From Mesorhizobium atlanticum (GTDB taxonomy: Bacteria; Pseudomonadota; Alphaproteobacteria; Rhizobiales; Rhizobiaceae): a stretch of DNA of 64,000 bases. A model generated the notes under the pieces. The model did not search any database, was not told the origin of the DNA, and saw only the letters and a program-made list of their open reading frames with translations. Below, in pieces: positions 42,115-51,343 of this stretch. A program made the position numbers and the translations under genes. The stretch covers positions 124,001 through 188,000 of the forward strand of contig NZ_QMBQ01000001.1 in NCBI RefSeq assembly GCF_003289965.1. The letters are read 5' to 3'. Numbering within the stretch: position 1 is the stretch's first letter; each line of letters begins with the position of its first letter.

Positions 42115-43605
42115 TTATGCCAGCCCCCGCAGCACGTGCTTCTGAACCTTGCCAGACGCCGTGCGCGGCAACGCTGCCAGCGCCCGGAATTCCTTGGGCA
42201 CCTTATAGCGGGCGATGTGCGCGGCGCAGTGGCTGGCCAGCGCTTCAAAGTCGAGCGCGCGGCCGGGCCGCAGCACGACAAAGGCGCGGCCGACCTCGCC
42301 CCAGCGCGCGTCGGCGATGCCGATCACCGCCGCCTCGGTGATGTCTGGATGGGCAAGCAGCGCCGTCTCGACCTCGGCCGGGAAGACGTTCTCGCCGCCG
42401 GAGATGAACATGTCCTTGCGGCGGTCGACCAGGGTCACGAAACCGTCCTCGTCGCGCCGCGCCATGTCGCCGGTGCGGAACCAGCCGTCCGCGCTGAAGG
42501 CGCTCGCCGTCTCGTCCGGCCGGTTCCAATAGCCCGGCGTGACGTTGGGGCCGGCGAGCCAGATCTCGCCCGTGTCGCCAGGCGCGACATCGTTGCCGGC
42601 GTCATCGACGATGCGCAGCGAAACCGACGGCGCCGGCAGGCCGGCGGACCCCGCCTTGACGGCAATGCGATCCGCCTGCGGCGGCACGCAGAGCACAGTG
42701 CCGGCTTCCGTCATGCCGTAGCCGTCGGCCATGAGCACGCCCTGCTGGAGCCACCAAAGCACATCCGCGGCGGGATTCGGCGCGCCGCCGGTGAAAAGCG
42801 CCTTGAGCGATGTCCAGCGCGCGGGCGCGAAGCTTGCATGCTCGCGCAGCATTTTCGCCATCTGCGGCACGCAGAAATAATGGGTGACGCCGAGATCGGG
42901 GTCGGCGAGCCGGCGATTGGTGAGGCCGGCATCGAAGCCAGAGGAGATCAGGACCGTGCCGCCCTTCAGCAGGACGGGGCGAAGATTGGTGATCAGGCCG
43001 ATGACATGAAACATCGGGGCGTCGCAAAGGAAGATGCTGTCATGGCCGACGCGGCCGACGACACTGAAATTGACGGCCGTGGCGAAAGCGTTGGCCTCCG
43101 TCACGATGACGCCCTTGGGCCGGCCCGACGTGCCTGAAGTGTAAAGGATGATCGAAGGCCGGTCGGCTTCCGGCAAGGGACGGCGCGGCGCCGGCGCCGC
43201 CGCTTCCACCGCCGCCGCGAAGCGAGCGACCGCGACAGGCGCGCAGCCGGACGGCGCCGCGATGTCCACGTCGGCGTCGTGCACCAGAAGCGAGGGATCG
43301 CAATCGGCAAGGATAGCCTGGCGCTCGGGCACGGCAAGCCGCCAGTTGACCGGCACGAAAATAGCGCCGAGGCGCATCGCGGCCTGCTGCAGGATGACGA
43401 GGTCGGCGCTGTTGCGGGCGAGCGCGGCGATCCGCTGCCCCTGCCCTATGCCATGGCTTTCGAGCACGGCGACCGCGCGCTGGATGGCGTCGTCGAACGC
43501 CGCGTAGGTCCAGCGCCGGCCGGACGCGAGGTCGACGCAAGCGAGCCTCTCCGGCACTGCCTGGGCATGCAGGGCGACAGGATCAGGTGTCGTCCAGGCC
43601 GGCAT
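42115..43605 (-). CDS. acyl-CoA ligase, probably feruloyl/p-coumaroyl-CoA synthetase
   Basis: A 496-residue AMP-forming ligase with ILYTSGTSGRPKG (about 153-165), DGYGMTEAG, GWFRTGDMARRDEDGFVTLVDRRKD (in parts) and the catalytic Lys in PRTASGKVQK (Lys488). GGAGGAGA precedes the ATG. It lies 78 bases downstream of a p-hydroxycinnamoyl-CoA hydratase-lyase gene, so the likely substrate is a hydroxycinnamate such as ferulate or p-coumarate. That choice rests on context; the sequence alone only shows an acyl-CoA synthetase. Confidence 0.82.
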   Translation of the reverse strand: MPAWTTPDPVALHAQAVPERLACVDLASGRRWTYAAFDDAIQRAVAVLESHGIGQGQRIAALARNSADLVILQQAAMRLGAIFVPVNWRLAVPERQAILADCDPSLLVHDADVDIAAPSGCAPVAVARFAAAVEAAAPAPRRPLPEADRPSIILYTSGTSGRPKGVIVTEANAFATAVNFSVVGRVGHDSIFLCDAPMFHVIGLITNLRPVLLKGGTVLISSGFDAGLTNRRLADPDLGVTHYFCVPQMAKMLREHASFAPARWTSLKALFTGGAPNPAADVLWWLQQGVLMADGYGMTEAGTVLCVPPQADRIAVKAGSAGLPAPSVSLRIVDDAGNDVAPGDTGEIWLAGPNVTPGYWNRPDETASAFSADGWFRTGDMARRDEDGFVTLVDRRKDMFISGGENVFPAEVETALLAHPDITEAAVIGIADARWGEVGRAFVVLRPGRALDFEALASHCAAHIARYKVPKEFRALAALPRTASGKVQKHVLRGLA

Positions 43606-43683
43606 TTGCGTTCTCCTCCCGTGTCACGCGCCCTATCGGTTGCCGGCCGGCATCAGTGCCGTCACGGCGTCAGGTCATTCCGG

Positions 43684-44517
43684 TCATCTCGCCTTGTCGT
43701 AGGCGCCGAGGCCGGGCTTGTAGCTCTTTTCGTCGATGAATTGGCGGATGCCTTCCTTGCGGCCTTCATTGTCGAAGGAATTCGCCGCCTCCTGCGCCCG
43801 CACCAGATAGTCCTCGGCATTGTCGTAGGTCATCTCGGCGACGCGGCGGATGGCATCCTTGGTCGCCTTGAGCGCGACCGGGTTCTTCTGCAGGAGGACC
43901 CCGGCCACTTCGGCGACACGCGCCTTGAGCCCGCTGAGCGGCACGCTCTCGTTGACCAGCTTCCAGGCCGCCGCCTTGCGGCCGTCGATCAGTTCGCCGG
44001 TCAGCGCGTGGTACATGGCATCGCGCATGGATAGCAGCTCGACCACCACCTTGGTGGCGCCGCCGCCGGGCAGGATACCCCAGTTGATCTCCGAGAGCGC
44101 GAACTGCGCCTCGTCGGCGGCGAAGGCGAGGTCGCAGGCAAACAGCGGGCCGTAGCCGCCGCCGAAGCACCAGCCATTGACCATGGCGATGGTCGGCACC
44201 CGGTACCAGCGCAGCCGCCGCCACCAGCCATAGGCTTCGGATTGCGCCTTGCGCACCGCGCCCAGGCCTTTCGCCTCGGTCTCGCGAAAATATTCCTTGA
44301 GGTCCATGCCGGCCGACCAGGCGGCGCCCTCGCCTGACAACACCAGAACGCCAACATCGTCCCGGAATTCGAGCTCGTCGAGAACCTGCATCATGCGCCG
44401 GTTGAGCGTCGGGCTCATCGAGTTGCGCTTGGCCGGCCGGTTGAAGCGGACCCAGGCGATGCCGCCCTCGACATCGAAGGCAACCGCGTCTTCGGTTTCA
44501 CTGGTCTTCTCGGTCAT
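43684..44517 (-). CDS. ech: p-hydroxycinnamoyl-CoA hydratase/lyase
   Basis: A 277-residue crotonase-fold enzyme. It matches the hydroxycinnamoyl-CoA hydratase-lyase of Pseudomonas throughout: NRPAKRNSMSPTLNRRM, SAGMDLKEYFRE, TIAMVNGWCFGGGYGPL, LSEINWGILP (Glu143), EDYLVRAQE (Tyr237) and the C-terminal DEKSYKPGLGAYDK. It hydrates feruloyl- or p-coumaroyl-CoA and cleaves off acetyl-CoA, giving vanillin or 4-hydroxybenzaldehyde. Position 123 is Gly where I recall Ser in the Pseudomonas enzyme. It is the first gene of a two-gene operon with the ligase and faces a MarR regulator. No vanillin dehydrogenase is nearby. Confidence 0.92.
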   Translation of the reverse strand: MTEKTSETEDAVAFDVEGGIAWVRFNRPAKRNSMSPTLNRRMMQVLDELEFRDDVGVLVLSGEGAAWSAGMDLKEYFRETEAKGLGAVRKAQSEAYGWWRRLRWYRVPTIAMVNGWCFGGGYGPLFACDLAFAADEAQFALSEINWGILPGGGATKVVVELLSMRDAMYHALTGELIDGRKAAAWKLVNESVPLSGLKARVAEVAGVLLQKNPVALKATKDAIRRVAEMTYDNAEDYLVRAQEAANSFDNEGRKEGIRQFIDEKSYKPGLGAYDKAR

Positions 44518-44537
44518 GCCGGTCTCCTCCTCCGATT

Positions 44538-44576
44538 GCTATGCTACATAGCGTTATCTTTGCTATGTCGCATAGT
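44538..44576. promoter_or_regulatory. twin palindromic operators between ech and marR-type gene
   Basis: GCTATG-CTA-CATAGC (44538-44552, perfect) and GCTATG-TCG-CATAGT (44562-44576, one mismatch) are two 15-base inverted repeats with centres 24 bases apart, in the 79-base divergent intergenic region. They are ideal binding sites for the MarR dimer encoded next door, as in ferulate and p-coumarate systems where the CoA-thioester is the inducer. Confidence 0.8.
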
Positions 44577-44596
44577 ATTTTTGCCTTGACAAGGGC

Positions 44597-45079
44597 ATGG
44601 ATCACGGCGATCGATCGGACATGGACGAGACCAGAGTTCGCGATGTCCCCGGCGAGGACGCGCTCGACGCACAGATCGGCTACAATTTGCGGCGCGCATC
44701 GGCGCTGGCGCTCAACGATTTTTCCGTGGAGATGGCGGAAGCGTCACTGCGGCCGGTGACCTATGCCATGCTGGCGCTGATCGACGAGCGGCCGGGCATC
44801 CGCGCCGCCGAGCTTTGCCGGCTGCTCGGCATGAAGAGCGCCAACATGGCGCCGCTGCTCGCCGAACTGGAGGAGCGCGGCCTGATCGAGCGCGACGATC
44901 ATGCAGAGGACAAGCGCGTGCGGAAACTCAGCCTGACCGGGGCGGCCAAGGCGGCAATGCCCAGCTGGCGGCTCAAGGTGCGCCGGCACGAAAACCGATT
45001 CCTGCAGCGTCTCAGCAGCAAGGAACGGGCGACGCTGCTGCGGCTGCTGCGCCTGATCTGGGTGGATGAGGCCGAGTGA
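44597..45079 (+). CDS. MarR-family regulator of the hydroxycinnamate genes
   Basis: A 160-residue winged-helix protein: IGYNLRRASALALNDFSVEMAEASLRPVTYAMLALIDERPG, in parts, then AAELCRLLGMKSANMAPLLAELEERGLIERDDHAEDKRVRKLSLT with the DxR wing. It is divergent from ech and separated by two palindromes. By analogy with FerC/CouR-type MarR proteins it probably represses ech and the ligase gene and is released by hydroxycinnamoyl-CoA. An internal start at 44621 (MDETRV) is possible. Confidence 0.88.
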   Translation: MDHGDRSDMDETRVRDVPGEDALDAQIGYNLRRASALALNDFSVEMAEASLRPVTYAMLALIDERPGIRAAELCRLLGMKSANMAPLLAELEERGLIERDDHAEDKRVRKLSLTGAAKAAMPSWRLKVRRHENRFLQRLSSKERATLLRLLRLIWVDEAE

Positions 45080-45333
45080 GCGCGGCGCCTCGACTTGTGA
45101 AATATCCTAGGCAAGCAAGGAGATGGCGGCGTGGGCTGCCGGATTGATTCAGGCTGTCGCGCAGGCGAAACGTTGGAAAAGCTGGCGGGAACGGCCTCCC
45201 ACCTCTTTCGGCCGTTGGCCGCGTGGGCTCGAAAATCGATTGCACGATCCGGGTTGCGATGAAGGGCTAAGGCACATTAGCGGTTCCTAAACCGTGAAGC
45301 GATATCTCTTGCAGACTGTAGGAGGCTCTGCGG

Positions 45334-47769
45334 ATGAACGCCTTCTGGCGAATGACCGGATTTGCTTTGATCCTGGTGACCGGCGCGGCGACGCTGGCCG
45401 CGTTGCACATCCGTTCTCAGCGCGACCTCGCGCTCGCCAAGGAACGCTACCTCGAGAACTCCCAGGCGGCATCGCGGGCAACCGCCAAAACCGTCGAAGA
45501 CTCGTTGCGCGCCATCTATGAGAATGTCCGTACCCTAACCTACCTGCCGAGCGTGCAAAACCTCGATCGCCATGGCACGAATCTCGGCGAGGAAGGCCGC
45601 GCCACGATCCAGCAGATCTACAACAACCTGGCCAACAACGTTTCCATCTCCGAAGTCTACTTCCTGCCGCTGGATTTCGACCCCGATCGCTTCGACCCGG
45701 TGACGAGAAAGCTGGAGGAGCCGATCCTCCAGTTCGACCAGTTGATCGTGAACGCCAGGGCAAGGACCGACGCCAGCAGCGCCAAAAAACTCGCAACGCT
45801 GGACAATCAATCGCTGACGCGTCCGCCCGAAGAGGTCGAGACCTATGAATACCACGAGCTCGCCAGGCAGCTTGCCTGGCTCAAGGCGAACTATCCGACT
45901 TCGAGCAATATCGAAGGGCTCAACGTACCGATCATCGGCACGAAAGAGCTGATCACCTGCGACAACACGGACTTCATCCACAGCGGCAACGACGCCGACC
46001 GATCGGGCTTCATCCTGTCGGTTCCCGTTTTCGCGGCCGACGGCAGCCTGCGGGGCTCGGTCTCGGCCATTATGCTTACCTCGGCGCTGAGAAAGCTTCT
46101 GCCCAGCGCCGATTATGTCATCGTCAATGCGGACTACGGTTTCGAGTCCGACCAGCATCGGCTTTCGACGTCGCTGGCGGCGGATACAAGTTCCTTCACC
46201 GCCCCCGATCCAAAACTGATCTATTCGGAAGTGATCCCGCTTTCCCTCAACGATCCGAGAAGCGCGTGGCGGCTCTGGGCCGGATTCCCGAACAGCCGGT
46301 TCGAGAACGATGTCGATGTCCAGTCGGTGCGGCAGTTCGAACTTGCGAGCTATGCCGCAACCGCCATCGTCACCCTGCTGGCGTTGGTGTGCTGGTATGC
46401 AATCGGGCGCACGATGTCGATGCAGACAGAGGCCGCCGAGACCCTGGAACGGCGGGTGGATGAACGCACAGCCGAGATCCAGCACCTGGCCACCCATGAC
46501 ATCCTGACTGGCCTGCCGAACCGTAAGCTGCTGGCGGATACGATGGACGAGGCGTTGCGCAGTCTCAGGGACGCCGAGAAGCTGGCCGTGCATTGCATTG
46601 ATCTCGACCGCTTTAAGCCGGTCAACGACACGCTTGGCCATCCGGTCGGCGACGAGCTTTTGCGCGCCGTGGCGGCGCGGCTGAAGCAGCAGGCCGGTGA
46701 AACCGCCATGGTGGCGAGGGTCGGCGGCGACGAATTCACAATTCTGCAGTTGCTGTTCGATGACGACGACCAGGCCGGAGGGCTGGCGAGCCGAGTCATC
46801 CATGCGCTCTCCGGCGAATTTTCCATTCAGGGCCACACGATCAACATCGGCAGCAGCATCGGCATCGCCGTCTTTCCCGAGGACGGACAGAGCTCCGAGG
46901 TCCTGATCAGAAATGCCGACCTTGCCCTTTACAAGGCCAAGATGGAAGGCCGCGGCACCTGCCGGTCGTTCGAGCCGGGGATGGATGCGCGACTTCAGGA
47001 GCGCCGCCAACTCGAGGCTGAACTGGCCGTGGCCGTGGCAGACAATCAGTTCGTGCTCCACTACCAGCCGCTGCATGAGGCAATGACCTCTAAGCTTACC
47101 GGCTTCGAGGCGCTCGTACGATGGAACCATCCGCGACTCGGCCTGCTGGCACCGTCGGAGTTCATCCACCTCTCTGAAGAGACCGGCGTTATCGATGCGC
47201 TCGGTGAATGGATCTTGCGGCAAGCCTGCTCCGACGCCGCCCAATGGCCATTGCCCGTCAAAGTCGCCGTCAATCTGTCGCCGATCCAATTCAAGCAGCA
47301 AGGGCTGCCGCTTCAAGTCGCCGCGGCGCTAGCAGCCTCCAGCCTCATGCCGTCGCGGCTGGAGCTCGAGATCACGGAGTCGGTGCTGCTGGCGCACAAC
47401 GAGCATACGATCGAGACACTGCACAGCCTGCGCGATCTCGGCGTCGGCATCGCCATGGACGATTTCGGGACGGGATACTCCTCGCTGAGCTATCTGCGGT
47501 CCTTCCCGTTCAACCGTATCAAGATCGACCGCAGCTTCGTCAGCCTGATGTGCGAAAGCAGCGAGAGCCGTGCCATCGTCAAGGCGGTCGCCGATCTCGG
47601 CTCAACGCTCGGCATGACCACGACCGCCGAAGGCGTCGAGACCGAGGATCAGTACCGCCTGGCCAAGGAGAACGGCTGCACGGACGTGCAGGGATGGTTG
47701 TTCGGGCGACCGATGCCGGCGTCCGAGCTCGCAGCCTTTTTCGAGGCACCGCACGCCCTTACCGCCTGA
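45334..47769 (+). CDS. membrane GGDEF-EAL protein (c-di-GMP turnover, 811 aa)
   Basis: GGAGG precedes the ATG. A first membrane helix (about 7-25) and a second (about 343-362) enclose a periplasmic Cache-like sensor of over 300 residues. The GGDEF domain (about 385-545) has an intact active site RVGGDEF (464-468), and the EAL domain (about 560-800) has FEALVRW (592-594), NLSPIQFK and DDFGTGYSSLSYL, so both synthesis and breakdown of cyclic di-GMP are possible. The periplasmic signal is unknown. A bidirectional terminator follows. Confidence 0.95.
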   Translation: MNAFWRMTGFALILVTGAATLAALHIRSQRDLALAKERYLENSQAASRATAKTVEDSLRAIYENVRTLTYLPSVQNLDRHGTNLGEEGRATIQQIYNNLANNVSISEVYFLPLDFDPDRFDPVTRKLEEPILQFDQLIVNARARTDASSAKKLATLDNQSLTRPPEEVETYEYHELARQLAWLKANYPTSSNIEGLNVPIIGTKELITCDNTDFIHSGNDADRSGFILSVPVFAADGSLRGSVSAIMLTSALRKLLPSADYVIVNADYGFESDQHRLSTSLAADTSSFTAPDPKLIYSEVIPLSLNDPRSAWRLWAGFPNSRFENDVDVQSVRQFELASYAATAIVTLLALVCWYAIGRTMSMQTEAAETLERRVDERTAEIQHLATHDILTGLPNRKLLADTMDEALRSLRDAEKLAVHCIDLDRFKPVNDTLGHPVGDELLRAVAARLKQQAGETAMVARVGGDEFTILQLLFDDDDQAGGLASRVIHALSGEFSIQGHTINIGSSIGIAVFPEDGQSSEVLIRNADLALYKAKMEGRGTCRSFEPGMDARLQERRQLEAELAVAVADNQFVLHYQPLHEAMTSKLTGFEALVRWNHPRLGLLAPSEFIHLSEETGVIDALGEWILRQACSDAAQWPLPVKVAVNLSPIQFKQQGLPLQVAAALAASSLMPSRLELEITESVLLAHNEHTIETLHSLRDLGVGIAMDDFGTGYSSLSYLRSFPFNRIKIDRSFVSLMCESSESRAIVKAVADLGSTLGMTTTAEGVETEDQYRLAKENGCTDVQGWLFGRPMPASELAAFFEAPHALTA

Positions 47770-47796
47770 CGACGCGATCTTGCCGGCAGAACGACA

Positions 47797-47820
47797 AAAA
47801 GCCCGCAAAGCGGGCCTTTT
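47797..47820. terminator. bidirectional intrinsic terminator
   Basis: AAAAGCCCGC-AAA-GCGGGCCTTTT: a seven-base GC stem flanked by A and T runs on both strands, between the convergent GGDEF-EAL gene (ends 47769) and the phosphoesterase gene (ends 47839). Confidence 0.85.
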
Positions 47821-47838
47821 GCACAAGATGTCTCAATC

Positions 47839-49371
47839 CTACTTCGTCAGATCCAGCGCGGCGCTGAGATCCCCCATCGGCGGCTGGTCGTGGTTGCGCA
47901 GCGCCTTGTCGCGGGCGACGATGCCTTGCAGCACCGGCAGGTCGTAGCGGTTGGTGATGAAGCGCAGGATCGAGGTGGTGTCGTACTGCGTATGGTCGAC
48001 CGTGCCCATTTTCGCGTAGGGCGAGATGATGAAGGCCGGGATGCGGTTGCCCGGGCCCCAGCGGTCGGCCTTGGGCGGCGCGACGTGATCCCAGAAGCCA
48101 CCATTTTCGTCATAGGTGACGACCACCAGCATGTGCGCCCATTGCGGGCTCTTCTCCAGATGCGAAACAACGTCGGCCAGATGCTGGTCGCCCGAGGTCA
48201 CCTCTGCATAGCCGGCATGTTCGTTGAGGTTGCCCTGCGGCTTGTAGAAGGAGACCTGCGGCAGCTTGCCGTCGTCGATCGCCTTGATGAACTCTTCGCC
48301 GCCGAGGCCGCCATCCTTGAGATGCTCGGCGCGCGCGGCTGTGCCAGGCGCGTAAGCCGCGAAATAGTTGAAGGGCTGGTGGTGGAACTGGAAGTTCGGC
48401 ACGGGCGTCGCGTTCTTGCCATCGAGCGCGGCCTGCCAGGCACCCGAGTACCAGGCCCAGGAAATGCCCTTCAGCGACAGGAGGTCGCCGATGGTGATCT
48501 CGTGCTGCGGCGGCAACGTGGTCGGCGCCGCCGGATCGGCGAGCGCCTTGTCGCCGCCCTCGGCCGGCTTGTTGGCGCTCGGCTGGTAAGGCGGCTGCAT
48601 GGTGTTGACGGCGTAGAAGTCGGGTGTGATGGCGCCATCGCTGACGAATTTCGGCACGCCGCCCAGCGCGGACGGCGGCGAGTTGTCGGCAACCTTCAGC
48701 GTCGTGCCGTCGGCCTCGACGACCGCGATCTGGCCCTTGATCGGGCTGGTGTCGGCATTGGGATAATAAGGCACGCAGGCGCAGGCAAGCATGATGTGGT
48801 TGAGGAATGAACCGCCGAAGGCGCCTTGGAAGAAATTGTCCGCCAGCACGTATTTCTGGGCGATCGCCCACATCGGCAGCTTCGAGCCGTCGTAATGACC
48901 CATCACCAGCGCGCCGGAATCGGCCCAGGCGACGAACTTGTCGTTGCGGCCGCCGTCGATCTGCATCTGCTCCTGGTAGAAGCGGTGCCACAGGTCATGC
49001 GTGACGACGTTGGTGGCTTCGTTGAAGCCGTTGGGGTCGTCGATGGCGAAGACGGCATTGGGAAGATGCGCACTCTGCGCTTCCGTTACCGCCGGCGTGA
49101 CGCCCTTGCCGGTCAGTCCGCCCCAGGCCGGCGGCAATTCGGCAAGCGGCTTGCCGTCGCGGTCGAGCTGGCGCGCCTGGTCGGGCGAGACATTGGCCAG
49201 GCCGTTGGCACCGGGGAAGCCGCCATAGAGGTTATCGAAGCTGCGGTTCTCGGCGTAGATGACGACCACGGTGTCGATCTTGTCGTAGCCGGGAGGAGCC
49301 GCGTGGGCAGCAGCAGAGAGCGATGCCAGCGCCGTGGAGACGAGGCAAAAGGTGAGAAGGGACCGGGTCAT
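47839..49371 (-). CDS. exported phosphoesterase, phospholipase C / acid phosphatase AcpA type
   Basis: A 510-residue exported protein with a signal peptide (about 5-24, ending AAAHA). The phosphoesterase family motifs are VVVIYAENRSFDNLYGGFPG (metal and nucleophile region), NHIMLACACVPYY, and VVTYDENGGFWDHVAPP. Family members cleave phosphate mono- or diesters, including phospholipids. Rhizobial relatives can serve phosphate recovery, but no Pho box was recognised here. The alternative start at 49413 adds 14 residues. Confidence 0.88.
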   Translation of the reverse strand: MTRSLLTFCLVSTALASLSAAAHAAPPGYDKIDTVVVIYAENRSFDNLYGGFPGANGLANVSPDQARQLDRDGKPLAELPPAWGGLTGKGVTPAVTEAQSAHLPNAVFAIDDPNGFNEATNVVTHDLWHRFYQEQMQIDGGRNDKFVAWADSGALVMGHYDGSKLPMWAIAQKYVLADNFFQGAFGGSFLNHIMLACACVPYYPNADTSPIKGQIAVVEADGTTLKVADNSPPSALGGVPKFVSDGAITPDFYAVNTMQPPYQPSANKPAEGGDKALADPAAPTTLPPQHEITIGDLLSLKGISWAWYSGAWQAALDGKNATPVPNFQFHHQPFNYFAAYAPGTAARAEHLKDGGLGGEEFIKAIDDGKLPQVSFYKPQGNLNEHAGYAEVTSGDQHLADVVSHLEKSPQWAHMLVVVTYDENGGFWDHVAPPKADRWGPGNRIPAFIISPYAKMGTVDHTQYDTTSILRFITNRYDLPVLQGIVARDKALRNHDQPPMGDLSAALDLTK

Positions 49372-49577
49372 TGAAGGATGCCTCGTGGCTTGGGAATGGC
49401 TGGAGGACGGCAATGCAGAAACGCAGCTTTATCAATGTCCAGCTACTTCGACGCCTTGTCACCTTTGTGACAGTTCCGCCTCCGTCAAACACGGTTTCGT
49501 GAGTGGGAAAAGCCGGTCATCAATCCGTTGCACTCGCTCCTTACGTCGCCAAGGAAAGTTGGCGAAAGAAATCAAGG

Positions 49578-50843
49578 ATGTCGCCGAAGACGATGGGATT
49601 GAGGAATCACGCGATCGCCCTTCTGGCAGCCTCGACCGCCGGCTTCACCGCGCCTGCCAGCACGGCTGAGCCGTCAAGCGTCCACCCCGGCCCGATGTCA
49701 CGCCAGGAAGCCTATGCGCGCGCCGAAGCGCTGACCGCGCTCGGGCGGCAGATGTTCTTCGATCCTTCGCTTTCGGTTTCCGGCAAGCAGGCCTGTTCAT
49801 CCTGCCACGATCCCAACCACGCTTTCGGGTCGACCTCGGCCTCGCCGGTCGAGATGGGCGGGGCGAAGCTCGACCAGCCCGGCGTTCGCGCGGTGCCGTC
49901 GCTGCGCTATTTGCAGGCGGCGCCAGCCTTCACCGAGCATTTCCGCGACTCCGAGGACGAAGGCGACGAGAGCGTCGACAATGGCCCGACCGGCGGCTTG
50001 ACCTGGGATGGCCGCGCCGATCACGGCAAGGACCAGGCGAGGATCCCGCTGCTTTCGCCCTTCGAGATGGGCAACAAGGACGAGGCTGAGGTGGTCGCCA
50101 GCCTGCGCAGGGCGCCCTATGCAAGGGCCTTCAAGGCCGCCTTCGGCGCCGATGTCTTCGACCATCCGCGGGACGCTTTCGACGCCGCGGTGGAAGCGCT
50201 CGGCACGTTCGAGCAGAGCAGCGCCGATTTCTATCCCTATTCCAGCCGCTACGACGCCTTCCTTGCCGGCAAGGCACAGCTTTCGGCGCAGGAATTGCGT
50301 GGCCGCATGCTGTTCGAGGACGAGACCAAGGGCAATTGCGCCAGTTGCCATCTGAGCGAGCCCGCCAATGACGGCGAGCCGCCGCAATTCACCGATTACG
50401 GCCTTATCGCGATCGCCGTGCCGCGCAACCCGGCCATCCCCGCCAATGCCGATCCAGATTACTTCGACCTTGGGCTGTGCGGTCCGCTGCGCGCCGACTT
50501 CAAGGGCCGCGCCGAATATTGCGGCCTGTTCAAGACGCCGACGCTGCGCAACGTGGCCTTGCGCAAAAGCTTCTTCCACAATGGCTATTTCCACACGCTG
50601 CGCGACGCGGTCGCCTTCTACGCCAGCCGGGACACGGATCCCGGCCGCTGGTATCCGAAGAAGGCGGACGGCACGGTCAACAAATTCGACGATTTGCCAA
50701 AGGCTTACTGGCCGAACCTCAACACCGAGCCGCCGTTCAACGGCAAGAAACCCGGCGACAGGCCGGCGCTGACCGACGCCGAGATCGACGACATCGTCGC
50801 CTTCCTCGGCACGCTGACGGATGCCGACCAGGCGGGGCAGTGA
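49578..50843 (+). CDS. di-haem cytochrome c peroxidase / MauG-like protein (421 aa)
   Basis: A signal-like N-terminus (AIALLAASTAGFTAPASTA) precedes a di-haem protein with two CxxCH sites: CSSCHD (Cys73, Cys76) and CASCHL (Cys254, Cys257). Between them lie TWDGRADHGKDQARIPLLSPFEMG and FHNGYFHTLRDAVAFYASRD later, as in periplasmic peroxidases. These reduce hydrogen peroxide or, in MauG branches, modify a partner protein. It diverges from the AcpA-type gene, 206 bases away. ATG 49593 is an alternative start. Confidence 0.88.
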   Translation: MSPKTMGLRNHAIALLAASTAGFTAPASTAEPSSVHPGPMSRQEAYARAEALTALGRQMFFDPSLSVSGKQACSSCHDPNHAFGSTSASPVEMGGAKLDQPGVRAVPSLRYLQAAPAFTEHFRDSEDEGDESVDNGPTGGLTWDGRADHGKDQARIPLLSPFEMGNKDEAEVVASLRRAPYARAFKAAFGADVFDHPRDAFDAAVEALGTFEQSSADFYPYSSRYDAFLAGKAQLSAQELRGRMLFEDETKGNCASCHLSEPANDGEPPQFTDYGLIAIAVPRNPAIPANADPDYFDLGLCGPLRADFKGRAEYCGLFKTPTLRNVALRKSFFHNGYFHTLRDAVAFYASRDTDPGRWYPKKADGTVNKFDDLPKAYWPNLNTEPPFNGKKPGDRPALTDAEIDDIVAFLGTLTDADQAGQ

Positions 50844-50980
50844 GGCTCAGCCGCTGCAAGGAAAAGCGGCGCTGGTTCCGGTCGGGATTGTCCCCTGCAA
50901 TTATGCGCCTGTGTGAGCCAGGTCATAGGAACGACAATCAGCGTCTGCTATATTAGAATCTCATCAGAGCGGGGGCTCGA

Positions 50981-51223
50981 ATGAGGTTCGTCGCGGTGCA
51001 GGAGCCGCCCCATCACAGTTGGGCGGTGGTTGATACAATCAACGACGCGCCGGTGGAATTTGCCGGCCGGGTGCTAATCGGGCTTACATCGCGCGAAGCG
51101 CGCTGGTTCGTCGCCCTGGGCAACGACCACTCCGGCTGGCCACAATACAGCCGGCCAGCCCCGCACCTGCGGCTGGTTGAAGCTGGCGGGCCCAGTCCGA
51201 TCCGGAAAAGGCGGGGCCATTGA
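50981..51223 (+). CDS. small hypothetical protein, tandem paralogue 1 (80 aa)
   Basis: The ATG follows a GGGGG run. MRFVAVQEPPHHSWAVVDT, then PVEFAGRVLIGLTSREARWFVALGN is almost the same as the next gene, so the pair is a tandem duplication. The C-terminus (LRLVEAGGPSPIRKRRGH) differs. It is probably a small soluble protein of unknown function. A TATATT box upstream at about 50949 may be its promoter. Confidence 0.65.
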   Translation: MRFVAVQEPPHHSWAVVDTINDAPVEFAGRVLIGLTSREARWFVALGNDHSGWPQYSRPAPHLRLVEAGGPSPIRKRRGH

Positions 51224-51343
51224 GAGGGCGTGCTGCCGGGTTGCGCCGCACAGACTAGCCGGATGCGGACTCCACGTGACGTAAGTCACTGGTTCACCAT
51301 GAGGCGTCGGCCACACTGGGCGACCCTCATGAATGGAGCTCGG

